Source: Proales similis
Taxonomy: Eukaryota; Rotifera; Eurotatoria; Ploima; Proalidae
Length of the DNA stretch: 64,000 bases
NCBI GenBank assembly: GCA_019059635.1
Contig: JAGVRJ010000005.1
Location: 2,170,001 to 2,234,000 of the forward strand
Direction: 5' to 3'
Under the pieces are notes generated by a model. The model was not told the origin of the DNA, made no database searches, and saw only the letters and a list, made by a program, of their open reading frames with translations. The position numbers and the translations under genes are program-made. Below are positions 42,367-54,375 of the stretch, one piece after another (position 1 is the first letter of the stretch; every line of letters starts with the position of its first letter).

Positions 42367-45029
42367 ATGGCCGAGTATTTGGTGCACAGGGTTCGGTTCT
42401 TTGACTATCAGCCTCGGGCTGTGCAGAGCATGGCCTACGACGAGGCGCAGAAAAAGATCGCCATTTCTCGCTCTGACAGCACAATTGAGATCTGGTGTAT
42501 TGAGAACGAGTTCCAGGAGTCGGTAAGTTGCTGGTGCCCTGCTCAATGCCGAACTGAGCTGAACGCCTTTCGTCCTGAAAACAGGTTATTCATCCGAGCC
42601 CAGACCGCCAGGTCGAAACCGTCCTCTGGTGTCAGTCGCAGTTGTTCTCAGCTGGCCTGGACGGCTTCATAGTTCAATACGATCTGGCTCGTCTGAACGC
42701 CAAGAAGCTCGTCTCTTCGATCGGCGGCGCCATCTGGTGCATGAGCAAGAACAAATCGGAGACGAAAATCGCGGTGGGCACCGAGAACGGCTACGTGGTG
42801 CTCTACGAGGTTCAATTCGACGGCATTCTGTTTGACAAGTCGCTGAACAGGCAAAGTTGTAAGCAGCGGTCTCTGGCTTAGCTTTACGCCCGCCGCTAAT
42901 CTCTTCTGGCTCGATCGGCCGCTTAATTGAAGCGAGAGTGCTCTCAATCGCGTGGCACCCCAACGAGGAGTGGATCGTGACCGGCGGCATAGACAACATT
43001 CGACTGTGGAATGTCTCGAGCGGTCAAGCAGTCCAGCGCATCTCAGTCGGCCGAGTCGACAAGAACAAAGAAACCCTCGTCTGGTGTGTGACTCTCACCT
43101 CGTAAGTGCTCAAGCTTGAGAGCTTGTCTTGGCGGCCGCTTAATCATCGAGCAACAGGCAAATGACGATAATAAGCGGCGACTCGCGCGGCAAAGTCAGC
43201 GTCTGGAACGGGCAAAACGGAACGCTTATCAAGAGCTTTCAGACCCATTCGGTGGACGTGCTCACGCTCTGCATGGACGAGGTAGGTCTTAACCTACCAA
43301 GGCTGAATCGAACTGAACGAATGAACTGAACTGCGCGCCAAATGAACTTAGAGCGAGCGTCACATTTACTGCAGCGGCATTGATCCGTCCATAGTGCAGT
43401 TGGACTACGTGACCTTGAACGAGTCGGACGAGTTCAAATCCTGGGTGAAGTCAAACGTCTATTACAATCACACGCACGACGTTCGATCGGTACTGATCGC
43501 CGACGACCGCCTGGTCTCGGCCGGCGTCGACACCAAAATAATATTCAAAAGCATAAAAGACAAACAGTCTGTGCAGTCGTCAGCTCACAAGTACAATTCA
43601 ATGCCACAGGTCGGTTGAACTTTCTGCCTTTGAACACCCCGAACGACTACGAGCGCAAAACATTGAAGAGAGCGCTCGTGGAGACGTGCGACGAGTTCAC
43701 GCTGCTTCAATATGAGAAGCATTTGGAGCTATGGCGTCTGGGCCAGAGCAGCGCGGACACTCTCAAGCTGAGCGAGCGCAAGGACGGCGACACACTGCAT
43801 CTGACTCGCTCGCCGCGCAAGTTTCTTCATCTCAAGGCCAAAAACGATTTGAACATCATATGCTCGTCGTTCGGTCCCGATCCCAACAACGAGCGGGTCA
43901 ACAGCTCGTCAGCAGCGCCCTACACTCTCTGGCTGAGCTACTCGGATCTGAACTCAATTCACATCTATCGAGTGCAGATCTCGTCTCGCCACCAATCGGA
44001 GCCGAGCGTCAAGCTGGACAAGGTGAAAACCCTGCCGTTGGCCTGTGGCAACCGGCCAGCGTTGCTCATGCGTTTCAGCCTGAGCGAGGAGAGCCGCTCT
44101 CTTCGACTCGTCTATGTGACCAACAAGTCCTGCCTTCAGTCACTGAAGCTGATTAATCTCGAAAGCGGCTTTGAACTCGAATCATCCATACAATGCGTTT
44201 CGCAAGGTATCCACCCTTATCCACATCCTCCTGGTGAATCTTGATCAATTTCGACTGGCAAAAGATCTCCTGGCCAATGAGAAGCGCGTGTTTGCAATCG
44301 CCGTCAAGAACGAGCTGGCCGCTACTGTGGACACAGACAGCAACATTGTGGTTTGGAACCTGAAGACCCAACAAGTAACCGGCCGATAGCTCAGTTCTGA
44401 AAAAAAAACAAAATTCACTTCGAACGATTGGTTTAAAAGGCGACGAGCAATTTGCCTCGGTTTGAAAAGCTCGCTGCTTGTCTGTGCTTTCACCCGCAGA
44501 GGAATGTGCTGCTGGTGTTTTTGACCAACCGTCGGGTAAGTAGCCTTGTGATCCAAGGCCATCAGAAGGGAAGAGAGGGCCACAGAGACTGAACTTGTGC
44601 GTTTAAAAGATAATCGAATATGACATCGAGCAAGACGAGTTGAGTGCGTGGTCGCGTCAGATCAGCGGCAAGCTGCCCAAGCAGTGGTTCAAGTCGCACT
44701 TCAAGCTGCTCGGCTGCTTCTACGACAAGTCGGACCCGGAGAGAATAGTGACCTACGACGAGCAGTATTTGATTGTGATCGACAAACGCGAGGACATGCC
44801 GAGCGACTTGAACACGAAAATCTTCCAACAGCAGCTGCGAATCGCCGACAGTGCCGAGCGTGGAGGCGAGGAGAGGCGCGCATTCCACGTCACAAACAAG
44901 TACCGCTATCTGGTTCACGTGAGCCAGAGCCGGACAGAGCCGTCGCAGCTCGTGGTGGTCGAAGTTACGCCGCTCAGCGTATCTGAACGCTTGCCGCCCT
45001 CTCTAAGACAGAAGAAGTTCGGCACTTGA
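42367..45029 (+). CDS. UTP4: U3 snoRNP protein UTP4 (cirhin)
   Basis: Nine exons: 42367-42522, 42585-42858, 42933-43101, 43158-43281, 43352-43609, 43669-44206, 44265-44374, 44440-44535 and 44610-45029. They give 714 residues; introns are 56-74 bp. UTP4 is a t-UTP subcomplex scaffold needed for pre-18S rRNA transcription and processing in the nucleolus. The start MAEYLVHRVRFFDYQPRAVQ and the end RQKKFGT are family hallmarks. WD units include LFSAGLDGFIVQYDL, LSIAWHPNEEWIVTGG, HTHDVRSVLIADDRLVSAG and HLELWRLG. At 43610-43668 the frame breaks in genomic DNA; a 59-bp phase-0 intron restores MPQ/RALVETC, matching the PHRCLISC position of the family. A poly(A) signal is at 45064-45069. Confidence 0.96.
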
Positions 45030-45206
45030 GAGCGGCGCTTGGTTTTGCACCCGATCGAATGAAAATAAATGAGAAAAACAAAATGCGAATTAAGCTCTGC
45101 TCTCGTTGGTTCGTTGGTTTTATGCTGGCCCGGGCAGAGTTTGGGCTCGAGTGCGAGTGTTTGCATGCCGCCGCGCATGTACATGTGCGAGTGTGAGGAG
45201 GAGGAG

Positions 45207-45229
45207 CACGTGCAAGCAACATATAAAAA
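45207..45229 (+). promoter_or_regulatory. TCTP core promoter: E-box and TATA
   Basis: CACGTG at 45207-45212 and TATAAAAA at 45222-45229 lie 84-106 bp before the TCTP ATG. This predicts transcription start near 45250-45260 and a leader of about 55-60 nt. Confidence 0.55.
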
Positions 45230-45312
45230 AGAAGCATGTACTACACATCGGCATTACCACCGACTCGAATCACCACCGGGCCAAATCTAATCCTATTTGA
45301 TCGACACTCAAA

Positions 45313-46232
45313 ATGATCGTCTACAAGGATGTTATTAGCGGTAGGTGCTCAGCTCATTCAGATGCCCATCGGCGTAGACGAGACTAAGCCAACTCGGCCT
45401 TTGCTAAGGCGACGAGCTTTTCAGCGACTCCTACCCAGTCAAGCTGGTTGATGATGTCATCTATGAGGTCGACGGAAAGAACATCACCGTTTCAAACGAC
45501 ATCGACGAGGCACTGATCGGTGGTAACAAGGCGGCCGAGGCTGAGGAAGACGAAGGAGTCGACCCGTCCAGCGTGACTGGCATCGACATTGTCATTCAGT
45601 TCAACCTCACCGAGACCGGCTTCCAGAAGGAATCGTTCAAGGACTGGCTCAAGACTTATATGAAGGCGTAAGTAGGTTGCGGCCACCTCCTTGCTTCTGC
45701 ATCGTCGAGCACTGTGAAGTGATGAACTTTAGTCTAATCCATTCTTTGACAAGTCGCGCGAGCGAAAGATTTCGATCGTCTCTGCCGAGCAGCGAACGTG
45801 AACGAACCGGTGTCGGTTTTCGCCACCGATTCGGGCGCCATTCCTCTTTAATTTGCGCTCGCTTGTCTCGCACTGACTTGTCTCGTTATCGAGTAGACGT
45901 TCGACAGGATAAAACGAAGGCTTCTGATCATTGCTCTTCACCTTTGCCATCTCACCACCGCTCACCATTGGCCGCTCGTTTTCTAAACAAAACGTTTTGC
46001 TTTTAGCCTGAAAAAGCGACTAGAAGAGACCAACCCCGAACGAGTGGATAAGTTCACCAAGGGCATGCAGGAAGTAGCCAAGAAAATTCTGAAGGAGTTT
46101 GACGACTGGCGATTCTACACCGGCCCCAAGATGGAGCCCGACGCCATGGTTGTCCTCCAGGGCTATCGTGAGGATCAGATCACTCCGTACTTCATCTTCT
46201 TCAAGGATGGTCTCGAGGAGGAGAAGTGCTAA
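45313..46232 (+). CDS. TPT1: Translationally controlled tumour protein
   Basis: Three exons, 45313-45340, 45409-45667 and 46007-46232; 170 residues, close to the usual 172. TCTP is a small, abundant cytosolic Mss4-fold protein tied to growth control and calcium and GTPase binding. MIVYKDVISGDELFSDSYP at the start, the acidic flexible loop (EAEEDEGVDPSS) and the KKILKEFDDWRFYTGPKMEPD to DQITPYFIFFKDG region are all present; it ends EEEKC. Intron 1 is 68 bp but intron 2 is 339 bp, far longer than most introns here. The poly(A) signal (46330-46335) lies about 100 bp from that of the convergent ABCB gene. Confidence 0.98.
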
Positions 46233-46554
46233 GCTTGCTCGCCAGCTCGCCTGACCATCGCGGCGACCCAGCGCTCTCACACACACACACGCTTTCATAG
46301 AAGAGGATTTATATTTGTTACTGCAGACCAATAAAGTTTTAGTTGAGTGTGAAACAGTTGGCATTGAATTGTGGACCAGTTTCGGCTGCCCTGTGTCCAC
46401 ATACTTAGGCAGGAATCAGGCGCACAGAAGTTTATTTAAAATTAAACGCACTAGTTATCGCTAGATGATGACGATGAATTCACAATGGCAAGCAGAACAG
46501 GCCAAGCAAAGAAAAAAGGCCAAAACGGATAGAAAAGAAAATTGACAAGTCGAT
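46233..46554. terminator. Tail-to-tail spacer, TCTP / ABCB
   Basis: Holds the plus-strand AATAAA at 46330-46335 for TCTP and the minus-strand AATAAA at 46431-46436 for the ABC transporter. A short (CA)n run lies near 46280. No gene seen. Confidence 0.6.
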
Positions 46555-49500
46555 TTAGTCATCGTCTGGGTCGTCTCGTTGAACTTGGCCGTTGAGTTTG
46601 GCATAGAAGCCGTTGAGACGCATGAGCTCTTCATGAGTGCCCATCTCGGTGACTTGACCGTTCTGAAGGACGAATATGACGTCGCAAGTACGAATGGTGG
46701 ACAAACGATGCGCAATAATGATGCAAGTTCGGCCTTGCTGTGCCCGATCGAGTGCCTCTTGCACAATCTAGACACGAAATAATTGCTCAACAGATTCGAG
46801 GAAGAAACCGCGGGGTTTGCGTTACCTTTTCGGACTCGGTGTCCAGGGCTGAAGTGGCCTCGTCCAGCAGCAGGATCTTGGGGTCTCGGATAAGCGCACG
46901 AGCGATCGCGATTCGCTGCTTCTGCCCGCCCGAGAGCTGGGTGCCTTTGGAGCCCACATTTGTGTCGTAGCCTTGAGGCAGGCCGCTCACGAAATTGTGA
47001 ATGTTGGCCTTCTTGGCCGCCTCGATTACCTCCTCGCGGCTAACCTGACGAGAGTTGTCGCCGTAGGCGATGTTGTCTGCGATCGACAAGTCGAACAGAA
47101 TCGGCTCTTGACTGACGATGCCAATCTGCGAGCGCAGCCAGGCCAGATTAAGGCCTCTGAGGTCCTCGCGGTTCAGCGTCACTTGGCCCGAGTCCGGATC
47201 GTAGAAGCGTTCAATGAGTTGAGTGATTGTCGACTTGCCGCAGCCAGAACTGCCCACAAACGCGACGCGTTGGCCTTTTTTTATCTTCAAATCGATGCCG
47301 TGCAGGATCTTCGCGTCCGGTCGAGACGGGTAGGTGAACTCGACGCTGTGGAGGCGAACCTCTGATTCGGTGTCCATTGAGCTCAGCTTCTTGCCCGACT
47401 CTTGGTCGAGGTTGTCTATTTTTGTCTGCCGATCGAACAGCTGGAAAATGGAGGCTATCGACGCCTTGGCTTTCGAATAGTCGGGCATCATACTCGATGC
47501 CTGGCCGACCGACTGAGCGCCAAATATGACCGAGCCGAACACGATCATCATTCGCTCGAGATTCAGGCCGAACTTTTGCTTCTCGACCAGATAGGCGCCC
47601 AGCGAGTAGGCGGCAGCGATCGCAAAGAACAAGATCGACGTCGTGAAGCCGAACAGCACTCCGTAAATGTGAGCCGATCGGATCGAGCTTCTACAAAAGC
47701 GATCAGCCAAAAAAATCTATTTACAAACGCGCTGTGCTGCGATTTAGCGCCCACTCACTTGAACGGGCCGTTGACCTTTTTCATGTAGCGCTGGACGAAG
47801 AAACTCTGCTTGTTGAGGATCGAAACGGTTCGAATGTTTCCGATGCATTCGTTGCTTATCTGCAAAAACAGCGGCTTAGCGAAAAAAAATGCTGAATGAA
47901 AGGGACGGAACCAACTTTGCCCGCGTCCTCGATTGAATTCTTGTCCTTGTTCGAGAAGCCGGTCAGCATTTGCGTTTGTATGATGCCGCCAATGACCATG
48001 AACGGCACAAAGGCCAGAATGAGCAGCGTGATCGCCCAGCCGAATATGAACGCGATCAAGAGGCCAACACCTAAGTTGCCAAAGTTCATCAAAGTGAAGC
48101 CCAGTCGCACTCCGGTCGCCTTTGAGAAAAAAATTCAATTTCTTCGCCCACGAGCCGGAGCCTAGTTTCGCTTACGCCTTGGACAGCCGCAGCGTCCACT
48201 GCCAGACGAGTGCAAAGCGAGCCGACATTGTTCTCGGGCAAATCGAACCTTTGAATAACAAAATCAGAGAAACCGTCTCTGTGTGAGGCTGAAAATGGAA
48301 AACACAAACCATCCGACTTCTTGGCGCAGCATAGTGCGGAAGCATCGGGCTCGTATTCGTCTGGTCAGATTCTCACCAGAAAAGCCGAACATTCCACTCT
48401 GGCGTCAGTTGAAATGGTCAAGAACGAGACGAGAAGGTGGGAAAACGGGAAGAGCCAACCTGAAGCACGTTACTGATCAACGTGGTCACTGCCAGCAAGA
48501 GGAATATCATGCAGAACAGAAAGATGCCGTCTTGTCGCTCTTCGTATGAGCATTTTGAAAAGACCTTTTGAGGCAAACGATTGGATCTGCTGTTCACGCT
48601 TTTGGTTAAATTCAAGTGCTTACGCCCACTGCTTTGGCCAATATGACCGCATTGGCTGGCTGCACGCCGCCGCTTACGATTGCAGCCACGCATCCGATCA
48701 GAATGTAATACCACTCTGGCTTGTTGAGTTCGTAGACGCGCTTCATCGACGGCCCTTTCTCCTGATTGGCTCATTAGTAGGCTGTTCATTGAGAGTGTTT
48801 GAGAGGAAAAGCCCTCGCCTTTTTCTTGTCCTTCTTGAACATGCCCTTCAGCTTGTCGATCAGTCCGGCCGGCTTTTCTTCTTTGTCGTCCTCATCTTCG
48901 TGCCCTTTCTCGACTTGATTGAGGCGCATGTTAGCACTTTGAGCGCTCAGGTAAAAAAGTCATCGAATGCTCACCCAGAACAACCTCCTCGTTGTCGACT
49001 ATTTCGTCGACTGGTCTCAGTTCGCCTAGCTTCTTGTTCGGCTGAATTCCGCCCGCCTGCTGAGCGATCACCAGATTGTAGTAGAGGCCTTTCTTTTCCA
49101 TCAACTCTTGGTGCGTGCCGAACTCTTTCACTTGTCCTTTGTCGAGCGCGAATATGACGTCAGCGTTTATGATCGTGGACAGACGATGTGCGATTATAAT
49201 CGTGGTCCGGCCGACTTTGGCTTTGTCCAAAGCCGCCTGTACAATCGCCTCGGACTCGTTGTCTAGCGCCGACGTGGCCTCGTCCAGCAGCAGAATCTTC
49301 GGGTTGCGCACCAACGCCCTGTTCGAGTTTTGTTTAATCGCTTTTGTCTAATAGAAAGCAACACAAACACAAATCGACTTGCCTGGCAATAGCCACTCGC
49401 TGTTTCTGACCACCCGACAGCTGGCCGCCTCGGTCTCCTACTTGAGTCTCGTATTTCTACATTCGCCGGTCAGACCAGGTAAGAATGAATGGAGAAGCAA

Positions 49501-51597
49501 GTTGAACACGTGCTGGCTATTTACGTTTGGAAGTTTCATTATGAAATTGTGCGCGTTGGCGTTCTTGGCCGCCGCTTGTATCTGCTCGTCAGTTGCCTGC
49601 TCGTTGCCGAATTTTATGTTTTCATAAATGCTTGTGCCGAACAAAATCGGCTCCTGATTGACAACGCCGATCTGCTCTCTCAGCCACTGCAGGTTCAGCT
49701 GCCTGATGTCCTTGTCGTCGATGTTTATCGCGCCGCTGCTCGGATCGTAGAAGCGCTGCAGCAGTTGCACACACGTCGACTTTCCACAGCCTGAGCTGCC
49801 CACCAAGGCGACAGTCGAGCCCGGCTTCACCGTGAAGTTTATCGAGTCGAGAATCCTGACGTCCGGCCGAGCCGGGTAGTTGAACGAGACGTTCTGGAAG
49901 CGAATCTCGCCGCGCATGTTTGCCGGCTTCTCGCCCTCGGTCGAATGCGAGTCGATCGGCGGTTTCTGAATTCAAATTAGCCAGAGAGCTCAAATTCGCT
50001 GTCTCCGACTTACCCGATCGATGATGGCAAATATTTCGAACGCGGCCGCTCGAGCGGTGGCCAACGTGCCCACAATGGGGCCGGCGCTTCCCAAGCTGAA
50101 TATGCCGATGATGATGTTGAAGAAAACGAGAAGAATTGTGCCCACACTGTACTGGGACTTTCCGTTCTCGTCCTTCTCCTCGGTCAAGCGCCAGCCGTAC
50201 CAAAAGCCGAGCGCATAGCCGCCGTTAATCACGAACCACAAGAAGCCGACCATGAAGCCCTGAAGGAATCCTTTTCTGATTCCAAACACCCGCGCCTCGC
50301 CAAGTCGCTCCTCGTACCTACGCCCGCCAAATGCTGAGTCTGGTCAAATGAACTAGACGGTCAAGCTAGCTCACCGTTTACTCTCTCGTTGCGCTCCATT
50401 GAATGCGAGCACCGTCCGCAGCGCGCTGAACACCTCTTCGGCCACCGAGCCGGCTTTGGCGTATGCCTTGAGCTCTTTGGTGGTGAGGACCGACGTGAGC
50501 TGGAATGAGCTGAAATCAGTTTGATGGACTTTGAGTTTGAGTTCGAATGCGAACCTTGGTGAAGAGAATGGCCGAGAGGAACATGAGCGGCGCAATAGAC
50601 AATATGACCAATGTGAGCTTCCAGCCTTTGATGAAGGCGATAACGATCGACAGAACAAACGTGGCCATGTATTGAATGCAGTTGCCGAGCTTGTCGCCGA
50701 TGCCGTCCTTTACTTTGTTCACGTCGCTTTGAGTGAAAAAAAAAACAGTTGCAACGAGTCTGCGCAGTCGAGCCACTCGGACTAATTGGTACTCACTCGG
50801 TCAAACGGTTCGTCAGCTCGCCGCTCTTGTATGTGTCGAACCAGCCGATGTCTTGTCGAAGAATGGAGGCGAACAATGTCTCGCGGACCTTTCTTATCTG
50901 CTTCTCGGCCGGCATCATCCAGAACGTGAGCTGGAAATAGCCAAAGAATATGGCGGCCACGCCGAGCACTTACAACCAAACGAGGATTCAACCCAAATAC
51001 GTCAAGGCGTGCAAGAAAACATAGAAGAAGAAGAAGAACACTCACGAGCAAGATAAATGGCTTGGTCTTTCATCTTGTCGAACAACGAGCCCGGGTCGAA
51101 CGGAGGCAGAGTAGAATTGGTCGAGTTCAACAACGACAAGGCGGACGCGTTTGGACAAACGGTCTCGAACTCGGAAAAGTCGTCTATGATGCTCGTGAAT
51201 ATGAGCATGAGGATTGGCTGGAGTGCGCCGTTGCAAATGGAGCCGAGCGTGCCCACCGCGATCATTATATAGTCCCATTTGTCGGCAAATCTGAACTTTA
51301 AAGCAAACAAGAGCCGTGCTCTTATTCGCGTTGATGAAATCTGCCACATGAGCTTACCAGTTTGAAGAAGGGCGTCATGGCCGGCTTTTCTTTCTTTTCT
51401 TTTCTGTTCAATCAATTCGGTGGGATTTGAGAAAATCGTCAGCAACAAATGAGAGTCGCCTGTGCTTACTTTTTGAGCAGTTTGCCGAGAAGATTGCCTT
51501 TGGCTTGCTCGTTTGGCATTCCGTCATCGTTCTGAGCGCTGGTCTCTTTGCTCGACGAGACTTTGTCACTCAGGCGCTGTTTTAAATTCTTTAACAT
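46555..51597 (-). CDS. ABCB full transporter (P-glycoprotein/MDR type)
   Basis: Nineteen exons giving 1312 residues. In transcription order: 51470-51597, 51358-51403, 51046-51295, 50797-50968, 50555-50726, 50375-50499, 50014-50317, 49525-49965, 49383-49456, 48975-49318, 48819-48913, 48624-48761, 48460-48564, 48310-48398, 48176-48248, 47916-48119, 47759-47859, 46826-47690, 46555-46767. It is an ATP-driven efflux pump of the plasma membrane with the order TMD1-NBD1-linker-TMD2-NBD2. Landmarks: [46 protein letters not shown]; each NBD has Walker [18 protein letters not shown], Walker [13 protein letters not shown] and IIAHRLST. Loop 1 of TMD1 carries Asn-glycosylation sites (NAS, NST). The charged linker after NBD1 is typical. 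Two introns (48762-48818 and 49319-49382) begin with GC. Substrate cannot be told from sequence. Confidence 0.96.
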
Positions 51598-52347
51598 TTC
51601 GCAGCTTAACCCTTTCTGTCTGCTTGTCCACTTCTAAAATGCCTGGCCAAGTCGCTAAAATTCAATTCGGTTCAATTCACTATCAGTTTTTCTCCTTCTG
51701 TCTGTTTGCTGTGCCTTTCTCTTCTGTTTGCCACTCGCTTTTGTCTTGCACCTTCTATTTCTATAAAAGGCAATTACACAACTCTGACACGGGCCAGACG
51801 AGCATAATTTCTGCTGTTTGTCTCGAGTGAAAGAATAAGAAAAATGGTTTGACTGGATAGGCTGGCTTGATTCAACGCGCCAATCAAATATGAAAGAACG
51901 CTTTCAAAGGGAAAGTCGAGACTCTAAAAACGAATCCTCTCGAAACGAATCGTCTCCAAGTCTTAATCGACACGCTTGAGCAGAGGCGGCGGCCTTGACT
52001 ACTCTACGTTGCTCAAGTGAAGCTCAACTCATGTGAAAGTAATTTCCTTCAATCTCGGCGGCTGCTTATGGAGCTGTCTAGCAAACCCCAAAATCTTGTC
52101 ACTCAAACCACAGGGTGTATCTGTCGTCTCAATCCGACCTGCACAATGTCTAAGCCTTCCAAGCATATCCTCGCACACATTTGAGTCAGAGCGACTCTGC
52201 TTCGTGCATTTGCACACGACGCCTGTTTCATAACCAAATGGCTTTAATTTGCAACAAAGAGAGAGAGAGAGAGAGAAAATAGGAGAATTAAGAAAGAAAA
52301 CGAGTCAATCAATTTTATTTCAACTTATGTGCTCTCAAGCATAATAG
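51598..52347. other. ABCB upstream region and Pol X 3' flank
   Basis: No gene supported. (GA)n at 52258-52276; minus-strand AATAAA at 52314-52319 ends the polymerase transcript just beyond its stop. Confidence 0.5.
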
Positions 52348-54375
52348 TCAGCAATTTCGCAGTTCAGGAGACAGGTATTTCAGGCCGAGCCTCTCAAACA
52401 GCTCGCGCTCGTTCCCAACGCAAATCGCGCCATTCTATTTGTCAAGAGAAGAGAAACAGTTTTTAAAACTCGGCTTTGCCGTCGACGAGTGGCTGTCGCA
52501 TACCTGTTTGGGATCAAATAGGCCCGAGCAGGAGAGCTTGAGGCCGTGTCTCTTTTCGCTCAACAGTCGAATCGAGCGGTTGAAGTGTCTGGAGCCGATC
52601 CAAGCCGTCTGAGCGAACGGAAGCTCCTCAAACGTGCACACAACCACGTCGACCCGTCTCGCCAGCCACTCTCTGCCTCGTTGGTCGGCGGTGCTCGGCA
52701 TTCGTTCGCTCTTAGAACTCGAGCGAGTCAAGTCTGCTGACAATCGCGCTCTCTTTGCCTCTACCGCATCGCTGTTCTCACATTCGACACTCCGTGGCCA
52801 TTTCAAAACGCCGACAAACTTTTCAAACGAGTCCATTTTGCCCTCGGATTGTGTCCAATCGCCTTGGCCCCTTTGCACATGCTGTCCGTCCAGGATCAGG
52901 TCGTGCTTTTCTAATCAATTCAATTGCTGATCAAGAGCAGCCAAAGAGAGAAGGGAGAGCGACTACCCTTCAGTGTTTTGATCAGCTTGGGCAGAATGCT
53001 TTTCTCAAAGCCGACCGACGGATGTGTGACCAGCAAATCGACATCGTGTCCTCTCTCCTTGCCCCTTTGCTTTTGCTCTTCATCGCGGTACACTTGTTCT
53101 AGATTCGCAAGTTGGTAACTGACCTTCGAAAGCCGCCGACCAGCTCGACCAAACAGCTGGCGCTAATCTCTTCCTCGATTATTCGCTTGAGTTTGGTGAA
53201 TATTTGCTCGCACTCAGCTCGATCGACCGGTGATCCGGCCAGATCGTCGTGATAGGCGAGCCCTAGCTTCAATCGGCCTCGGTCGAAGTGATTGCTCTCG
53301 CGCACATCTTCGAACCGATCTCTCACTTGTTGCAAGCTCCTCAGGCCCATTGTGTACAGTCGATTGGCCAGTTTTATGCCACATCCGTAAATTGACGTGA
53401 ATTTCTTCATAAATTGTCGGAAACTAATGCCGATCAACCCAACTGACTCAACGCATTTAATACCTTCATTGTGATGAAGTACTCGTCGGCAAGAACCAAA
53501 TCGACTTCCCTACAACTTCCGAAGTCGAGCATTTCCTTCAAAGTTCTCACTTCGATCGTCGCATTGAATCGAATTGATTGCAAACGAACCTGAATTACAC
53601 GTCGGCAATGGTGTCCGATGTTCTTGACTCGCTCGAGCTGCTTTAGACTTGTCACTTTGGCCGGCAGGCATTTCAGGGCACAAATTCCACGCCGAAAGGC
53701 CAATGCCTTCATTCGCTCGGCGTCTGTGCTTTTGAACTCGGCCATTTGCTCCAGCACTTGCAACGCTTCCTTTTTGACCATCAGTGAACAGGCGCGAGGC
53801 AAACGAGAGACAAGAATGGCAATCAAACCGTCAGTGTTTCATTGAAATGACCAAGCGGTGTCGGCCTCTCGCATTCAAATTCGCCCTCGAGCTCGAACAC
53901 GGGCATGGTCTGAGTCTCTGATTCTGCCTGTCGCACCGAAACTCCTATTAAAGGGCCTTTGGCCAGAGTCGACTGGCACCCACGATTTTCTCGCTCGAGT
54001 CTGGGCCGTTGAACAGATTGCCTATGAAAAAGGCCGCGTCATCGAACGGACACAGTTCGCCTCGTTTGTTACTCTCAATTATCCATTTGAGCCGGACGAC
54101 TGGAATCGGAGAGTCAGACGCAGAAGGAGACGCGTGTATGTTGCGTCGGACCAAAGACAAGTTGTCAAGGGCAGTGACTACCGCACACGTTCGATTCAGA
54201 CTTTTGAAGACAGAGACAGTTGCCGACCGAACAAGGCAATATGCAAACTGGAGGCGACTTACTCAAACGAATCGGAGACATTGAATCCCCGATTTCGGGC
54301 GGCTGTTTTCAAATCGAGCAGATAGCTCTTTGACAAATTGCTCGAGAGCAAAAATATTTGATCACGCGCGCTCAT
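52348..54375 (-). CDS. POLM: Family X DNA polymerase, Pol mu/TdT type
   Basis: Nine exons in transcription order: 54263-54375, 53984-54200, 53829-53927, 53590-53769, 53464-53535, 53124-53404, 52967-53064, 52504-52910, 52348-52434. They give 517 residues. Such enzymes fill gaps during non-homologous end joining. An N-terminal BRCT domain (about 1-110) ends in VVRLKWIIES; the linker has ERPTPLGHFN; the HhH regions read RVKNIGHHCRRVIQ and YGCGIKLANRLYTMGLRSL. The catalytic Asp pair is in GGFRRGKERGHDVDLLVTHP and the third Asp in RRVDVVVCTF. GHDVD and the SGLFDPKQ and LGLKYLSPELRN ends match Pol mu/TdT rather than lambda or beta. The Pol mu versus TdT choice is uncertain. About 20 residues before the third Asp (REWLARR) and the Ser/Arg-rich stretch ahead of it look lineage-specific. 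Confidence 0.93.

Noticed and set aside
38177-45312. Operon with trans-splicing for EDEM2-WDR6-UTP4-TCTP
   Set aside because: Gaps exceed 220 bp, each gene has a poly(A) signal, and TCTP has its own TATA box; no spliced-leader acceptor is consistently placed before the ATGs.
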